Part shown: piece after piece, positions 52,877-62,100 of the stretch | How the letters are laid out: each line of letters opens with the position of its first letter | How positions within the stretch are numbered: the first letter of the stretch is position 1 | Source of the DNA: Streptomyces sp. WM4235 | Lineage (GTDB): Bacteria > Actinomycetota > Actinomycetes > Streptomycetales > Streptomycetaceae | Direction of reading: 5' to 3' | Length of the DNA stretch: 64,000 nucleotides | Assembly (NCBI RefSeq): GCF_001279725.1 | Contig: NZ_LGDE01000068.1 | Location: 65,655 to 129,654, forward strand | The notes under the pieces: generated by a model | Databases searched by the model: none | The model's input: only the letters and a program-made list of their open reading frames with translations | Told to the model about the DNA's origin: nothing | Made by a program: the position numbers and the translations under genes

Positions 52877-54550
52877 GTGAGCGCCCCCACCGAGACGAGA
52901 CCGGCGCCGGGCGGCGCTCCGGCGGCGCCCGCCAAGAGCTCCGTGCTGCGCAGCGGTGCGCTGATGGCCGCCGGTTCGATCGTCTCGCGCGCCACCGGCT
53001 TCGTCCGTTCCGCCGTGGTCGTCGCCGCGCTCGGAACCCACTTCCTCGGTGACGGCTACGCCGTCGCCAACACCATCCCCAACATCGTGTACATCCTGCT
53101 GATCGGCGGCGCGCTCAACGCCGTCTTCGTCCCCGAACTGATCAAGGCGGCCAAACGCCACGAGGACGGCGGCGTCGCCTACACGGACCGACTGCTGACC
53201 GTCTGCGTCCTCGCGCTCCTCGCGCTCACCGCCGCCGCGGTCCTCGCCACGCCGTGGATCGTCCGGGCCTACGCGCCCGCCGGCTACAGCGCGGCCCAAC
53301 TGGACACCACCGTGGCCCTGGCCCGGTTCTGCCTCCCGCAGATCCTCTTCTACGGGCTGTTCACCCTGCTCGGGCAGGTGCTGAACGCCCGGGGCCGGTT
53401 CGGGGCGATGATGTGGACCCCGATCCTCAACAACCTCGTCCTCATCGCCGTCTTCGGTTTCCACCTGTACGTGTCCGTCGGCGGGGACGAGGTGCTGAGC
53501 GCGTCCGAGACCCGACTGCTCGGCATCGGCACCACCGCCGGCATCGTCGTCCAGGCACTCGCCCTGATCCCGTCGCTGCGCGCGGCCGGCTTCCGCTGGC
53601 GCCCCCGCTTCGACTGGCGCGGCAGCGGCCTCACCCGCCCGCTGCGCAACGCGGGCTGGCTCGTCGCCCTGGTCCTCACCAACCAGTTCGCCTACTGGGT
53701 CGTCACCCTGCTCTCCACCACCGCCGGTCAACTGGCCGACGACTCCGGGGTCGCGGGCGGCGCCGGCTACGTCGCCTACAGCAACGCCTACCAGCTGTGG
53801 GTGGTGCCGCAGGGCATCGTCACCGTCTCGCTGGTCACCGCCCTGATGCCCCGGATGAGCGCCTCGGCCTCCGACGGGGACCACGCCGCCGTCCGCCGCG
53901 ACGTCTCGTACGCACTGCGCTCCAGCGCCGCCCTCGTCGTGCCCGCCGCCGCGATCTTCGCCGCCCTCGCCCCCTGGGTGACGGCGAGCGTCCTCCAGTA
54001 CGGGCAGGTGGGGCCCGCCGACAGCGAGGTCATCGCCGGCATCCTCATGGCCTTCGCGCCCGGCCTGGTCGCCTTCTCGGCCCAGTACGTGCTCGCCCGC
54101 GGCTTCTACGCGCTCTCCGACACCCGGACCCCGTTCTTCCTGAACCTGGTCATCGTCGTGCTCACCGCGTCGCTGGCCTACACCGCCCACGCCCTGCTCC
54201 CGCCGCGTTGGGTCGTCACCGGCATCGCCGGCGCCACCTCCCTCGCCTACCTGGCGGGCGCCGCGGTCACCGCGTACGCCCTCGCCCGCCGGCTGGGCCC
54301 GCGCGCGGAGACCCCCGCCGGGGCCCGGACCACGGCGCTGCGCACCCACCTGCGGCTGCTTCTGGCCTGCGTGCCGGCGGCGGCCGCCGGATACGGGGCG
54401 GCCCTGGCGTGTGACGGGTTCGGCAGATTCGCCGCCGTCGGAGCGGGAACCGCGGCGCTCGCCCTGGTCGTCATCCTTCTCGCAGGGCCGCTGCGCCTGA
54501 CGGAGATCACCGACCTGCTTGAATCCCTCCGCCGGAGAACGGGCCGGTAG
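52877..54550 (+). CDS. MurJ/MviN-family lipid II flippase
   Basis: A 557-residue membrane protein with about 14 helices. Family segments include GSIVSRATGFVRSAVV at the start, NTIPNIVYILLIGGALNAVFVPEL, FYGLFTLLGQVLNARG and VLARGFYALSDTRTPFF. It moves lipid-linked peptidoglycan precursors across the membrane. It lacks the C-terminal pseudokinase region of mycobacterial MurJ and may be a paralogue of the housekeeping protein. GTG at 52877 is chosen by homology; no strong ribosome site is present. Confidence 0.9.
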   Translation: MSAPTETRPAPGGAPAAPAKSSVLRSGALMAAGSIVSRATGFVRSAVVVAALGTHFLGDGYAVANTIPNIVYILLIGGALNAVFVPELIKAAKRHEDGGVAYTDRLLTVCVLALLALTAAAVLATPWIVRAYAPAGYSAAQLDTTVALARFCLPQILFYGLFTLLGQVLNARGRFGAMMWTPILNNLVLIAVFGFHLYVSVGGDEVLSASETRLLGIGTTAGIVVQALALIPSLRAAGFRWRPRFDWRGSGLTRPLRNAGWLVALVLTNQFAYWVVTLLSTTAGQLADDSGVAGGAGYVAYSNAYQLWVVPQGIVTVSLVTALMPRMSASASDGDHAAVRRDVSYALRSSAALVVPAAAIFAALAPWVTASVLQYGQVGPADSEVIAGILMAFAPGLVAFSAQYVLARGFYALSDTRTPFFLNLVIVVLTASLAYTAHALLPPRWVVTGIAGATSLAYLAGAAVTAYALARRLGPRAETPAGARTTALRTHLRLLLACVPAAAAGYGAALACDGFGRFAAVGAGTAALALVVILLAGPLRLTEITDLLESLRRRTGR

Positions 54551-54589
54551 GGGGAGGAAGGCACCCGAACCGCACTGGATACTGATCGG

Positions 54590-55273
54590 ATGCCACGCGT
54601 ACTGCTGATCGAGGACGACCCTTCCATCCGGGAAGGGGTCGCCCTCGGCCTTCGCCGCAGAGGCCACGAGGTGAGCACCGCCGAGACCGGGGAGGACGGC
54701 CTGGCCCTGATGGCCGGCTTCCGCCCCGAGCTGGTGCTCCTCGACCTCATGCTGCCGGGCATCAACGGAGTCCAGGTCTGCCGTCGCATCCGTGAGACCA
54801 GCCAGGTCCCCGTCATCATGCTCACCGCGCGCGGCGACGACTTCGACATCGTCGTCGGCCTGGAGGCGGGCGCCGACGACTACGTCGTCAAGCCCGTCCG
54901 CACCGAGATCATCGAGGCCCGGGTCCGGGCCGTGTTGCGGCGCCTGGTCGCCCCGACCGACGGCCGCGCCGGGATCGAGCTGCACGGTGAGCTCGCCGTC
55001 GACCGCGCAGGTCTGACCGTCGCGAAGAACGGCACGCACGTCCCGCTGGCCCCCAGCGAACTCAAACTGCTGCTGCACCTGTCGGCCGCCCCCGCGCAGG
55101 TCTTCTCCCGCCGGCAACTGCTGGAGTACGTGTGGGAGCACAGCTACCACGGTGACGCCCGCCTCGTAGACGCCTGCGTCCGGCGCCTGCGCCACAAGAT
55201 CGAGGACCCGGACGCCGCCCCCCGCTACATACAGACCGTGCGGGGCTTCGGCTACCGCTTCGGTCCCCTCTAG
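54590..55273 (+). CDS. OmpR/PhoB-family response regulator
   Basis: A 227-residue regulator. The receiver domain has LLIEDDPSIREG, phospho-Asp in LVLLDLMLPGING, and Lys in DDYVVKPVRTE. A winged helix follows (LAPSELKLLLHLS, DACVRRLRHKIED, VRGFGYRF). GATACT (54578-54583) ends six bases before the ATG, so it may be leaderless. First gene of a three-gene unit with kinase and lipoprotein. Confidence 0.93.
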   Translation: MPRVLLIEDDPSIREGVALGLRRRGHEVSTAETGEDGLALMAGFRPELVLLDLMLPGINGVQVCRRIRETSQVPVIMLTARGDDFDIVVGLEAGADDYVVKPVRTEIIEARVRAVLRRLVAPTDGRAGIELHGELAVDRAGLTVAKNGTHVPLAPSELKLLLHLSAAPAQVFSRRQLLEYVWEHSYHGDARLVDACVRRLRHKIEDPDAAPRYIQTVRGFGYRFGPL

Positions 55274-55281
55274 GGCGCCCG

Positions 55282-56733
55282 GTGGGACGCATCGCCCCGC
55301 TCGGCCTGCGGACCCGGTTGATCGCCGCCTTCCTGCTGGTCGCCGCGATCTGCGCGGTGACCACGGCCGCGCTGACGTACCAACAGGCCCGCACCGCGAT
55401 CCTCAAGCAGACCCAGGACACCGCCGTCAGCACCCTGCGCGACCAGATCGACAACCAGGCGGTCCAACTGCCCTTCGACCGGCCGCAGCTCCAGAGCATG
55501 GTCACCGAACTGGGCCGGCGCGGCAAACCCCACTCCTGGGTGGTGTACGGCGAGTACGGCGACCTGAAGGCGACCTCGAACAACCCGGGCGGCCCCCTCG
55601 CGTCACCCCTCGTCGGCGAGGGGTTCCGCGAACAGATACGCCACACCCGCTCGGGCGCCTTCCAACGGGTCCGGGACGGCGAGGGCAACGCCATGCTCGC
55701 CGTCGGGATGCCCGCCGTCTTCGTCCACGACGGGTCCAACCGACCCACCGGCGCCGTCTTCTACGCCGTGATGCCCCTGAACACCGAGGAGCAGACCGTC
55801 AGCGCGATGGTCGACGCCGCCCAACAGGGCGCCGTCCCGGGCCTGGCCATCGCCGTCGTCCCCGCCCTGCTCGCCGCCCGCAGCGTACTGCGCCCCGTAC
55901 GCCGACTGCGCACCGCGGCCCAGCAGATGGGCCGGGGACAACTGGACACCCGGATCGAGGTCAGGGGAGCGGACGAGCTCGCCGGACTCGCCCGGACCTT
56001 CAACGAGACGGCCGGCGCGCTGGAACGCTCCGTGGAGGAACTGCGGCAGGCCGAGGTCCGCGCCCGCCGGTTCGCCTCCGACGTCTCCCACGAACTGCGC
56101 ACCCCCCTCGCCGGGATGCTCGCCGTCACCGAGGTGCTCGACGAGGACGCCGAGAGCCTCGACCCCGACACGGCCAAGGCCCTGCGGCTGATCAGCGCCG
56201 AGACCGGCAAACTCGCCGTGCTCGTCGAGGACCTCATGGAGATCTCCCGGTTCGACGCCCGCGCGGCCGAGCTCAACCTCGACGACGTCGACGTCGCCGA
56301 GGCCGTGGGCAAGACCCTGGAACGACGCCACTGGGACGACGACCGGGTGAGCGCCGAACTGCCCCCGCGAGTCCGTGCCCGGCTCGACCCGCGCCGCTTC
56401 GACGTGATCCTCGCCAACCTCGTCGGCAACGCCCTGCGGCACGGCGGCGCCCCGGTCCGGATCACCGTCACCGCCCCGCCCCGCCCCGACGGCGACCGCC
56501 TGGTGATCGAGGTGGCCGACAGCGGGCCCGGCATCGCCCCCGAGGTACTGCCGCACATCTTCGACCGGTTCTTCAAGGCCGACGCGGCCCGGACCCGGTC
56601 CGCCGGCAGCGGCCTCGGACTCGCCATCACCCTGGAGAACGTCCGTCTGCACGGCGGCACCCTGCACGCCGCCAACGGCGCCGACGGCGGGGCCGTCTTC
56701 ACCCTCGACATGCCCCTGGAGGCCCGCGCGTGA
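55282..56733 (+). CDS. Sensor histidine kinase (HAMP-HisKA-HATPase)
   Basis: A 483-residue membrane kinase: first helix LIAAFLLVAAICAVTTAAL, an extracytoplasmic domain of about 130 residues, second helix near AVPGLAIAVVPALLAA, then HAMP. The phospho-His motif is SDVSHELRTPLAG, and ATPase motifs are NLVGNALRHGG, DSGPGIAPEV and GSGLGLAI. GTG start 9 nt after the regulator. The kinase stop overlaps the lipoprotein start (GTGA). Confidence 0.93.
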   Translation: MGRIAPLGLRTRLIAAFLLVAAICAVTTAALTYQQARTAILKQTQDTAVSTLRDQIDNQAVQLPFDRPQLQSMVTELGRRGKPHSWVVYGEYGDLKATSNNPGGPLASPLVGEGFREQIRHTRSGAFQRVRDGEGNAMLAVGMPAVFVHDGSNRPTGAVFYAVMPLNTEEQTVSAMVDAAQQGAVPGLAIAVVPALLAARSVLRPVRRLRTAAQQMGRGQLDTRIEVRGADELAGLARTFNETAGALERSVEELRQAEVRARRFASDVSHELRTPLAGMLAVTEVLDEDAESLDPDTAKALRLISAETGKLAVLVEDLMEISRFDARAAELNLDDVDVAEAVGKTLERRHWDDDRVSAELPPRVRARLDPRRFDVILANLVGNALRHGGAPVRITVTAPPRPDGDRLVIEVADSGPGIAPEVLPHIFDRFFKADAARTRSAGSGLGLAITLENVRLHGGTLHAANGADGGAVFTLDMPLEARA

Positions 56734-57236
56734 CCCCCGTACGCAGGGCCGTCGCCATCCTGGCCGCGCCGCTGACGCTGCTCACCGCGTGCGGGATCAA
56801 GGACACCCCCGTCGTGGAGATCGGCCGGCCCGGGGTGCTCACGGTCGCCGCCCCGCCCGACGCCGGCCTGCTGTACTTCGTCCTGCCCGACGGGCGCCTC
56901 GCACCGGTCCCGATCGCCGACGGGCCCGCGTACGGGCCGGGCGCCATGATCACCCTGTTGATGAACGGCCCCGACCCCGCGGCGAAGGCGGTCGGGCTGC
57001 ACACCGAACTGCCCTCCTCGAACGCCCCGGGCAAAATCGACGGACGCCCGCTGACGCAGATGACCGGGGAGAGGTCCGTCCGGGTCCGACTGCCGTTCCC
57101 GGTGCGACCCCTGTCCGAGGCGGCCCGCCGCCAGGTGATGTGCACCGTCGTCTCCTCCGCCGGGATCCCGGCGGACGCCGAGGTCACCCTGGCCGGCCCC
57201 GACAGCGTCCTGGCACCCGATCACTGCGGGTTCTAG
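56730..57236 (+). CDS. Lipoprotein co-encoded with the two-component system
   Basis: A 168-residue exported protein with the lipobox LLTAC near residue 21 and no other recognised motif; two later cysteines may form a disulphide. The GTGA overlap with the kinase gene suggests it is a partner, such as an accessory sensor on the outer face of the membrane. The layout recalls cseA-type lipoproteins, but the sequence does not establish homology. Confidence 0.78.
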   Translation: MTPVRRAVAILAAPLTLLTACGIKDTPVVEIGRPGVLTVAAPPDAGLLYFVLPDGRLAPVPIADGPAYGPGAMITLLMNGPDPAAKAVGLHTELPSSNAPGKIDGRPLTQMTGERSVRVRLPFPVRPLSEAARRQVMCTVVSSAGIPADAEVTLAGPDSVLAPDHCGF

Positions 57237-57314
57237 GAGGTCCCCTCGGATCGTGTCGCGCCGTCGGGTTCCGTCCTCTTGCGAGGCACGCGCCCCGACC
57301 GGCACCGTGACCCC

Positions 57315-58589
57315 ATGGCCCCCGCCCCCACGCACGGCGACGCGGACGTCCCCGACGTCTTCGACCCCCGCCTGTACGCCGAAGACATCCCGTACCGGCG
57401 CTACCGGCTGCTCCGCGACCGGCACCCCGTCGCCCGGCAGGCCGAACCGGAGGTCCTCGGCTGGCCCGCGGGACCCGGCTTCTGGGCCGTCACCCGGCAC
57501 GCCGACGTCGTACGGGTCCTGCGCGAACACGCCACGTACTCCTCGTGGCTCGGCGCCACCCAGATCCGCGACCCCGACCCCGCCGACCTGCCCTTCCTGC
57601 GCCGCACCATGCTCAACCAGGACCCTCCCGGGCACGGCCGGCTGCGACGGCTCGTCGCCCGCGCCTTCACCCCCGCCCGCGTCGACGCCTTCGCGGGCCG
57701 GGTGCGCGAGCGGGCCCGGACGCTGCTGCGCGCCGCCCGCGAAGGCGCCGAGGACGGGACCGCCGACCTGGTGTCCGCGGTGACCGACGAGTACGCGCTG
57801 CTCAACCTGACCGACCTGATGGGCATCCCGGCCGCCGACCGCGGCCTGCTCCTGGAGTGGACCGTACGGGTCATCGGCTACCAGGACCCCGACGACACCC
57901 CCGCACCGCTGCTCGGCCCGGACGGGAAACCCCTCAACCCCCGCTCCCCGGCACTGCTGGGCGAGATGTTCGGGTACGCCCGCGAACTGGCCGCCCACAA
58001 GCGGGCGCATCCGGGCGACGACGTGATGACCGCCCTCGCTGAAGCCGAACTGGAGCCGGCCGAACTGGAGATGTTCTTCTTCCTGTTGACCGTCGCGGGC
58101 AACGACACCGTACGCAGCGCCGCGCCCGGCGGCCTGCTCGCCCTGGCCCGCGACCCGGACGGCTATCGACGGCTCGCCGCGGGCGACGTGCCCATGCACC
58201 GGGCCGTGGACGAACTCCTGCGCGTCCACCCGCCCGTGCTCAGCTTCCGCCGCACCGCCTCCGTGGACACCGAACTCGGCGGGCAGCGGATCCGCGCCGG
58301 AGACAAGGTGGTGGTCTTCCACGCCTCCGCCAACCACGACGAGCGGGTCTTCACCACACCCGAACGGCTCGACCTCGGACGCGCGCACAACCCGCACGTC
58401 TCCTTCGGCGACGGACCACACGTCTGCCTGGGAGCCCACTTCGCCCGGCTCCAACTGCGCATCCTCTACGAGGAGTGGCGCACGCTGATGCCCCCGCCCG
58501 AGTCCGCCGGGCCGCCGCGCCGGCTGGTCTCGAACTTCATCAACGGGATCACGCGGCTGCCGATGCGGGTGTCCGGGCCGACCGGGTGA
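57315..58589 (+). CDS. Cytochrome P450 (CYP124/125/142-like)
   Basis: A 424-residue P450. The I-helix is LLTVAGNDTVR, ExxR VDELLR, haem loop FGDGPHVCLGAHFARLQ. The C-terminal RRLVSNFINGITRLPM is the pattern of CYP124/125/142 enzymes that hydroxylate methyl-branched lipids and sterol side chains, so a lipid substrate is plausible. ATG at 57315 has no clear ribosome site. Its last 41 nt overlap the end of the convergent gene. Confidence 0.9.
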   Translation: MAPAPTHGDADVPDVFDPRLYAEDIPYRRYRLLRDRHPVARQAEPEVLGWPAGPGFWAVTRHADVVRVLREHATYSSWLGATQIRDPDPADLPFLRRTMLNQDPPGHGRLRRLVARAFTPARVDAFAGRVRERARTLLRAAREGAEDGTADLVSAVTDEYALLNLTDLMGIPAADRGLLLEWTVRVIGYQDPDDTPAPLLGPDGKPLNPRSPALLGEMFGYARELAAHKRAHPGDDVMTALAEAELEPAELEMFFFLLTVAGNDTVRSAAPGGLLALARDPDGYRRLAAGDVPMHRAVDELLRVHPPVLSFRRTASVDTELGGQRIRAGDKVVVFHASANHDERVFTTPERLDLGRAHNPHVSFGDGPHVCLGAHFARLQLRILYEEWRTLMPPPESAGPPRRLVSNFINGITRLPMRVSGPTG

Positions 58590-59274
58590 CATCCGCCAAC
58601 AGTTCCGCCACGTCCGGCCCGTAGGCGTCGGAGTTGACCACCTTGAGCACGACGCAGAAGGAGTCGCCGCCGAACTTGCGGGCCAACTCGCGGTGATTGC
58701 GCGCCAGATAGCGGGCGCCCGCCTGGTTGCTGATCGCGGTCTGTCCGGAGATCAGGAACACGGGCCTGGTCCCCGGTCCCGTCGTCAGCCGGGCCAGCAC
58801 CACGTGGTCCACCAGGCCCTTGTTCCAGCGGTACGTCTCGTCGCCGACGACGATGGCGCCGCGGTCGGGACCCGCCTCCGTGCTGACGTCCACCCGGATG
58901 CCCGGCAGCATCGACCCCAGGTGGGCGGCCGTCCGCGCGTTGGAGACGGGACCGCCGACACAGAACTCGGCCCGCTCTCCGAAGCCTTGGCGGACCGTGT
59001 CCTGGGAGACGATCTGAAGGTTCGCGCCGCAGTCCTTGATCAGGGCGGATATCTCCAACAGCGCGAAGGCGTCGTTGCGATGCACCGACCCCTCGGTGCC
59101 ACCCATCTGTCGGCCGACCACGAACAGACAGTCGGAGCCCGAGGGCAGCCCGAAGAAGGCCTGCTTGCGGCGGAGCGTGCGGCGCCACAGGTAGGTGCGG
59201 GCGAACCAGCCGAAGCCGCCGCTGATGGCCGTGGCCATCACGCCGAGCACGATGTTGCGCACGTCGTCGTTCAT
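58549..59274 (-). CDS. Conserved hypothetical membrane-anchored protein
   Basis: A 241-residue protein, start MNDDVRNIVLGVMATAI with one N-terminal membrane segment followed by a basic stretch (YLWRRTLRRKQAFFGLP). The cytoplasmic domain contains CLFVVGRQMGG, NDAFALLEISALI and FLISGQTAISNQAGARYLARN. I recall similar proteins in other Streptomyces, without a known function. TAACAT lies seven bases before the ATG, so a leaderless transcript is likely. It converges on and overlaps the P450 gene. Confidence 0.75.
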   Translation of the reverse strand: MNDDVRNIVLGVMATAISGGFGWFARTYLWRRTLRRKQAFFGLPSGSDCLFVVGRQMGGTEGSVHRNDAFALLEISALIKDCGANLQIVSQDTVRQGFGERAEFCVGGPVSNARTAAHLGSMLPGIRVDVSTEAGPDRGAIVVGDETYRWNKGLVDHVVLARLTTGPGTRPVFLISGQTAISNQAGARYLARNHRELARKFGGDSFCVVLKVVNSDAYGPDVAELLADVTRSARTPASAAA

Positions 59275-59387
59275 GGCGCGGATGTTAACCCGAGCGAGGC
59301 CGTCCTGACGCGGGGGGCGCGGTGAAGTTAGAGTGCCGGCCTGGGCCTGTGGCACGGGGTCTGACAGGCCGTCGACTGGAGGTACGG

Positions 59388-61193
59388 ATGCGTCGTCCCG
59401 CCGCACGTCAATGGGCGCTGGTCGCCCTCGTCGGAGCACTGGTGTCCACCGGGGCGGCGGCGCCACCGTCGGCGCCGGCGGGCGGTGCCCCCGCGAAGGT
59501 CCCGGTGGCCGTCGGCCACGGCGGTGCGGTGGCCAGCGTCGACGCCGACGCCAGCGCCGCCGGCATCGCCGTCCTGCGCTCCGGCGGCAACGCGGTGGAC
59601 GCGGCGGTCGCCACCGCCGCCGCGCTCGGCGTCACCGAGCCGTACTCCGCCGGGATCGGCGGCGGCGGGTACCTCGTGTACTACGACGCCAAGACCCGTC
59701 GGGTGCACACCATCGACGGTCGGGAGACCGCCCCGGCGACGGCGGACGCCGGCCTGTTCCAGGAGAACGGCGTCCCCATCCCCTTCGCCGAGGGCCAGAC
59801 CAGCGGGCGCGGGGTCGGCGTCCCCGGCACCCCGGCGACCTGGAAGAGCGCCCTCGACGCCTGGGGTTCGCGGCCACTGGGTCAACTGTTGCGCCCGGCA
59901 GAGAAGTTGGCCCGTGAAGGGTTCGCCGTGGACGCCACCTTCCGGGCCCAGACCGAACTGAACCAGGACCGCTTCAAGGACTTCCCGGCCACCGCGAAGC
60001 TCTTCCTGCCCGGCGGCTCCCTGCCGGTGGTCGGCTCCACCTTCAAGAACCCCGACCTCGCCGCCACCTACGCCGAACTCGGCCGCAAGGGCACCGGGGC
60101 GCTCTACCGGGGCCCGATCGCCGAGGACATCGTGCGGGCCGTCCGCAAGCCCCCGGTGGACCCCGCCGCCACCCGCGTGGTCCGCCCCGGCGACCTGACC
60201 ACCGGCGACCTGCGCGCGTACGCCACCAAGCGGCAGGCCCCGACCCGGGTGGGCTACCGGGGCCTGGACGTCTACAGCATGGCCCCGTCCTCCTCGGGCG
60301 GCACCACCGTCGGCGAGGCGCTCAACATCCTGGAGCGCACCGACCTGGGCTCGCTCTCCGAGGCGCAGTACCTGCACCGGTTCATCGAGGCGTCCCGGAT
60401 CTCCTTCGCGGACCGGGGCCGCTGGGTCGGCGACCCGGCCGCCGAGGACGTGCCGACGCGGGAACTGCTCTCGCAGCGGTTCGCCGACAGCCGCGCCTGC
60501 CTCGTCAAGCCCGGCCAGACGCTGACCAGCCCGCTGGCCCCCGGCGACCCGCGCAATCCGGTGCCCTGCGCCACCACGGGCAAGGCCGCCCCGACCACGT
60601 ACGAAGGGGAGAACACCACGCACCTGACGGTCGCCGACCGCTGGGGCAACGTGGTGTCGTACACGCTGACCATCGAGTCCACCGGCGGCAGCGGGATCAC
60701 CGTCCCGGGCCGAGGCTTCCTGCTCAACAACGAGCTGACCGACTTCTCCTTCGCCCCGGCCGCCCCCGGCGTCCCCGACCCGAACCTGCCCGGCCCCGGC
60801 AAGCGACCGCGTTCGTCGATGGCCCCGACCATCGTGTTGGAGCACGGCCGACCGGTGCTGGCCGTGGGCTCCCCGGGCGGTGCCACCATCATCACCACCG
60901 TGCTGCAGACCCTGCTCGGACACCTGGACCGCGGACTGCCGCTGGTCGACGCCATCGCGGCGCCGCGGGCCAGCCAGCGCAACCAGACGACGACCGAGCT
61001 TGAGCCGGGCCTGTGGAACAGTCCGGTGCGCGCCGAACTGGAGGCGATCGGCCAGGGGTTCCGGCAGAACCCGGAGATCGGCGCCGCCACCGGCGTGCAG
61101 CGGCTGCCGGACGGCCGCTGGCTGGCCGCGGCCGAGACCAGCAGGCGGGGCGGCGGCGCGGCGATGGTCGTCAACCCGCACGGCCGCCCGTAA
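59388..61193 (+). CDS. ggt: Gamma-glutamyltransferase (secreted)
   Basis: A 601-residue exported precursor that self-cleaves into large and small subunits; it hydrolyses or transfers gamma-glutamyl groups, e.g. from glutathione-like or mycothiol-related compounds. Signal region WALVALVGALVSTGAAA. The small subunit would begin at the nucleophile Thr in GENTTHLTVADRWGN. Conserved later blocks include GFLLNNELTDFS, RPRSSMAPTIV and GSPGGATIITTVLQ. ATG at 59388 has GGAGG six bases upstream. Confidence 0.94.
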   Translation: MRRPAARQWALVALVGALVSTGAAAPPSAPAGGAPAKVPVAVGHGGAVASVDADASAAGIAVLRSGGNAVDAAVATAAALGVTEPYSAGIGGGGYLVYYDAKTRRVHTIDGRETAPATADAGLFQENGVPIPFAEGQTSGRGVGVPGTPATWKSALDAWGSRPLGQLLRPAEKLAREGFAVDATFRAQTELNQDRFKDFPATAKLFLPGGSLPVVGSTFKNPDLAATYAELGRKGTGALYRGPIAEDIVRAVRKPPVDPAATRVVRPGDLTTGDLRAYATKRQAPTRVGYRGLDVYSMAPSSSGGTTVGEALNILERTDLGSLSEAQYLHRFIEASRISFADRGRWVGDPAAEDVPTRELLSQRFADSRACLVKPGQTLTSPLAPGDPRNPVPCATTGKAAPTTYEGENTTHLTVADRWGNVVSYTLTIESTGGSGITVPGRGFLLNNELTDFSFAPAAPGVPDPNLPGPGKRPRSSMAPTIVLEHGRPVLAVGSPGGATIITTVLQTLLGHLDRGLPLVDAIAAPRASQRNQTTTELEPGLWNSPVRAELEAIGQGFRQNPEIGAATGVQRLPDGRWLAAAETSRRGGGAAMVVNPHGRP

Positions 61194-61222
61194 GCCGTCT
61201 CTCGCGGATCGTGCCGGTGCCA

Positions 61223-61259
61223 CCGGCCCCCGCGGATCGTGCCGGGCCGCGGGGGCCGG
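61223..61259. terminator. Bidirectional terminator between ggt and map
   Basis: Perfect 13-bp stem CCGGCCCCCGCGG (61223-61235) / CCGCGGGGGCCGG (61247-61259), 11-nt loop. A direct repeat CGCGGATCGTGCCGG overlaps it. Confidence 0.8.
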
Positions 61260-61268
61260 CCCGGCACG

Positions 61269-62036
61269 TCACGGGGTGGTCAGGATCCTGGGGCCGCCGG
61301 CGGTGATCGCGACCGTGTGCTCCGCGTGCGCGGCGCGACTGCCGTCCACGGTCCGCAGGGTCCAGCCGTCGGCGTCGCAGGTGTAGTCGTCGGTGCCTCC
61401 CGCGATCACCATCGGTTCGATCGCGAGGACCATGCCGGCGCGCAGCCTCATGCCGCGCCCGGCGGGACCCTCGTTGGGCACGCCGGGATCCTCGTGCATG
61501 GAGCGGCCGATGCCGTGCCCGCCGAACCCGTCCGGTATGCCGTAACCGGCGCCGCGGCAGACCGTGCCCACGGCGTGGGCGATGTCGCCGATCCTGTTGC
61601 CGGGCACGGCGGCGGCGATGCCCGCGGCCAGCGCGGCCTCGGCGGTCTCGATCAGTCGCAGGTCGGCCGGGCGGGCCCGGCCGACCGTGAAGCTCACCGC
61701 GGCGTCCCCGGCCCAGCCGCCCAGCTTCGCGCCGAAGTCGACGCTGACCAGGTCCCCGTCGCACAGCCGGTATCCGGTCGGGACGCCGTGCACGATCGCG
61801 TCGTTGACCGAGACGCACAGCACGGCCGGGAAGGGCACGGGCGCGAACTGCGGCCGGTACCCCAGGAAGGGGGAGGTCGCGCCGGCCTCCCTGAGCACCT
61901 CGCGGGCCACCGCGTCCAGCTCCAGCAAGGAGACCCCGACGTCGGCGGCCTCCCGCGCCGCCGCCAGGGCCCGCCCCACGACCCGGCCGGGAGCGCGCAT
62001 TTCCTCGATGTCTCGGTCCGTCTTCAATTTCACCAT
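61269..62036 (-). CDS. map: Type I methionine aminopeptidase
   Basis: A 255-residue metalloprotease that removes N-terminal Met. The five metal ligands are in VDFGAKLGGWAGDAAV (two Asp), GGHGIGRSMHEDP (His), LAIEPMV (Glu) and HAEHTVAI (Glu). There is no N-terminal zinc-finger extension. Streptomyces usually have more than one copy; this one is divergent from an XRE regulator. On the minus strand a TATAGT box ends seven bases before the ATG, so it is probably a leaderless message. The box overlaps a TATACCGGTATA palindrome. Confidence 0.95.
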   Translation of the reverse strand: MVKLKTDRDIEEMRAPGRVVGRALAAAREAADVGVSLLELDAVAREVLREAGATSPFLGYRPQFAPVPFPAVLCVSVNDAIVHGVPTGYRLCDGDLVSVDFGAKLGGWAGDAAVSFTVGRARPADLRLIETAEAALAAGIAAAVPGNRIGDIAHAVGTVCRGAGYGIPDGFGGHGIGRSMHEDPGVPNEGPAGRGMRLRAGMVLAIEPMVIAGGTDDYTCDADGWTLRTVDGSRAAHAEHTVAITAGGPRILTTP

Positions 62037-62043
62037 GCCAATA

Positions 62044-62057
62044 ACTATACCGGTATA
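62044..62057. promoter_or_regulatory. Palindromic operator between map and the XRE regulator
   Basis: TATACCGGTATA (62046-62057) is a perfect 12-bp palindrome in an otherwise unusually AT-rich stretch. It overlaps the map -10 box (TATAGT on the minus strand, 62044-62049). The repeat ATAACT flanks it on both sides. Likely target of the divergent XRE protein. Confidence 0.65.
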
Positions 62058-62100
62058 ACTTTAACGGGATGAAAATTGGGTCCCGGGGTAGGATGACCGC

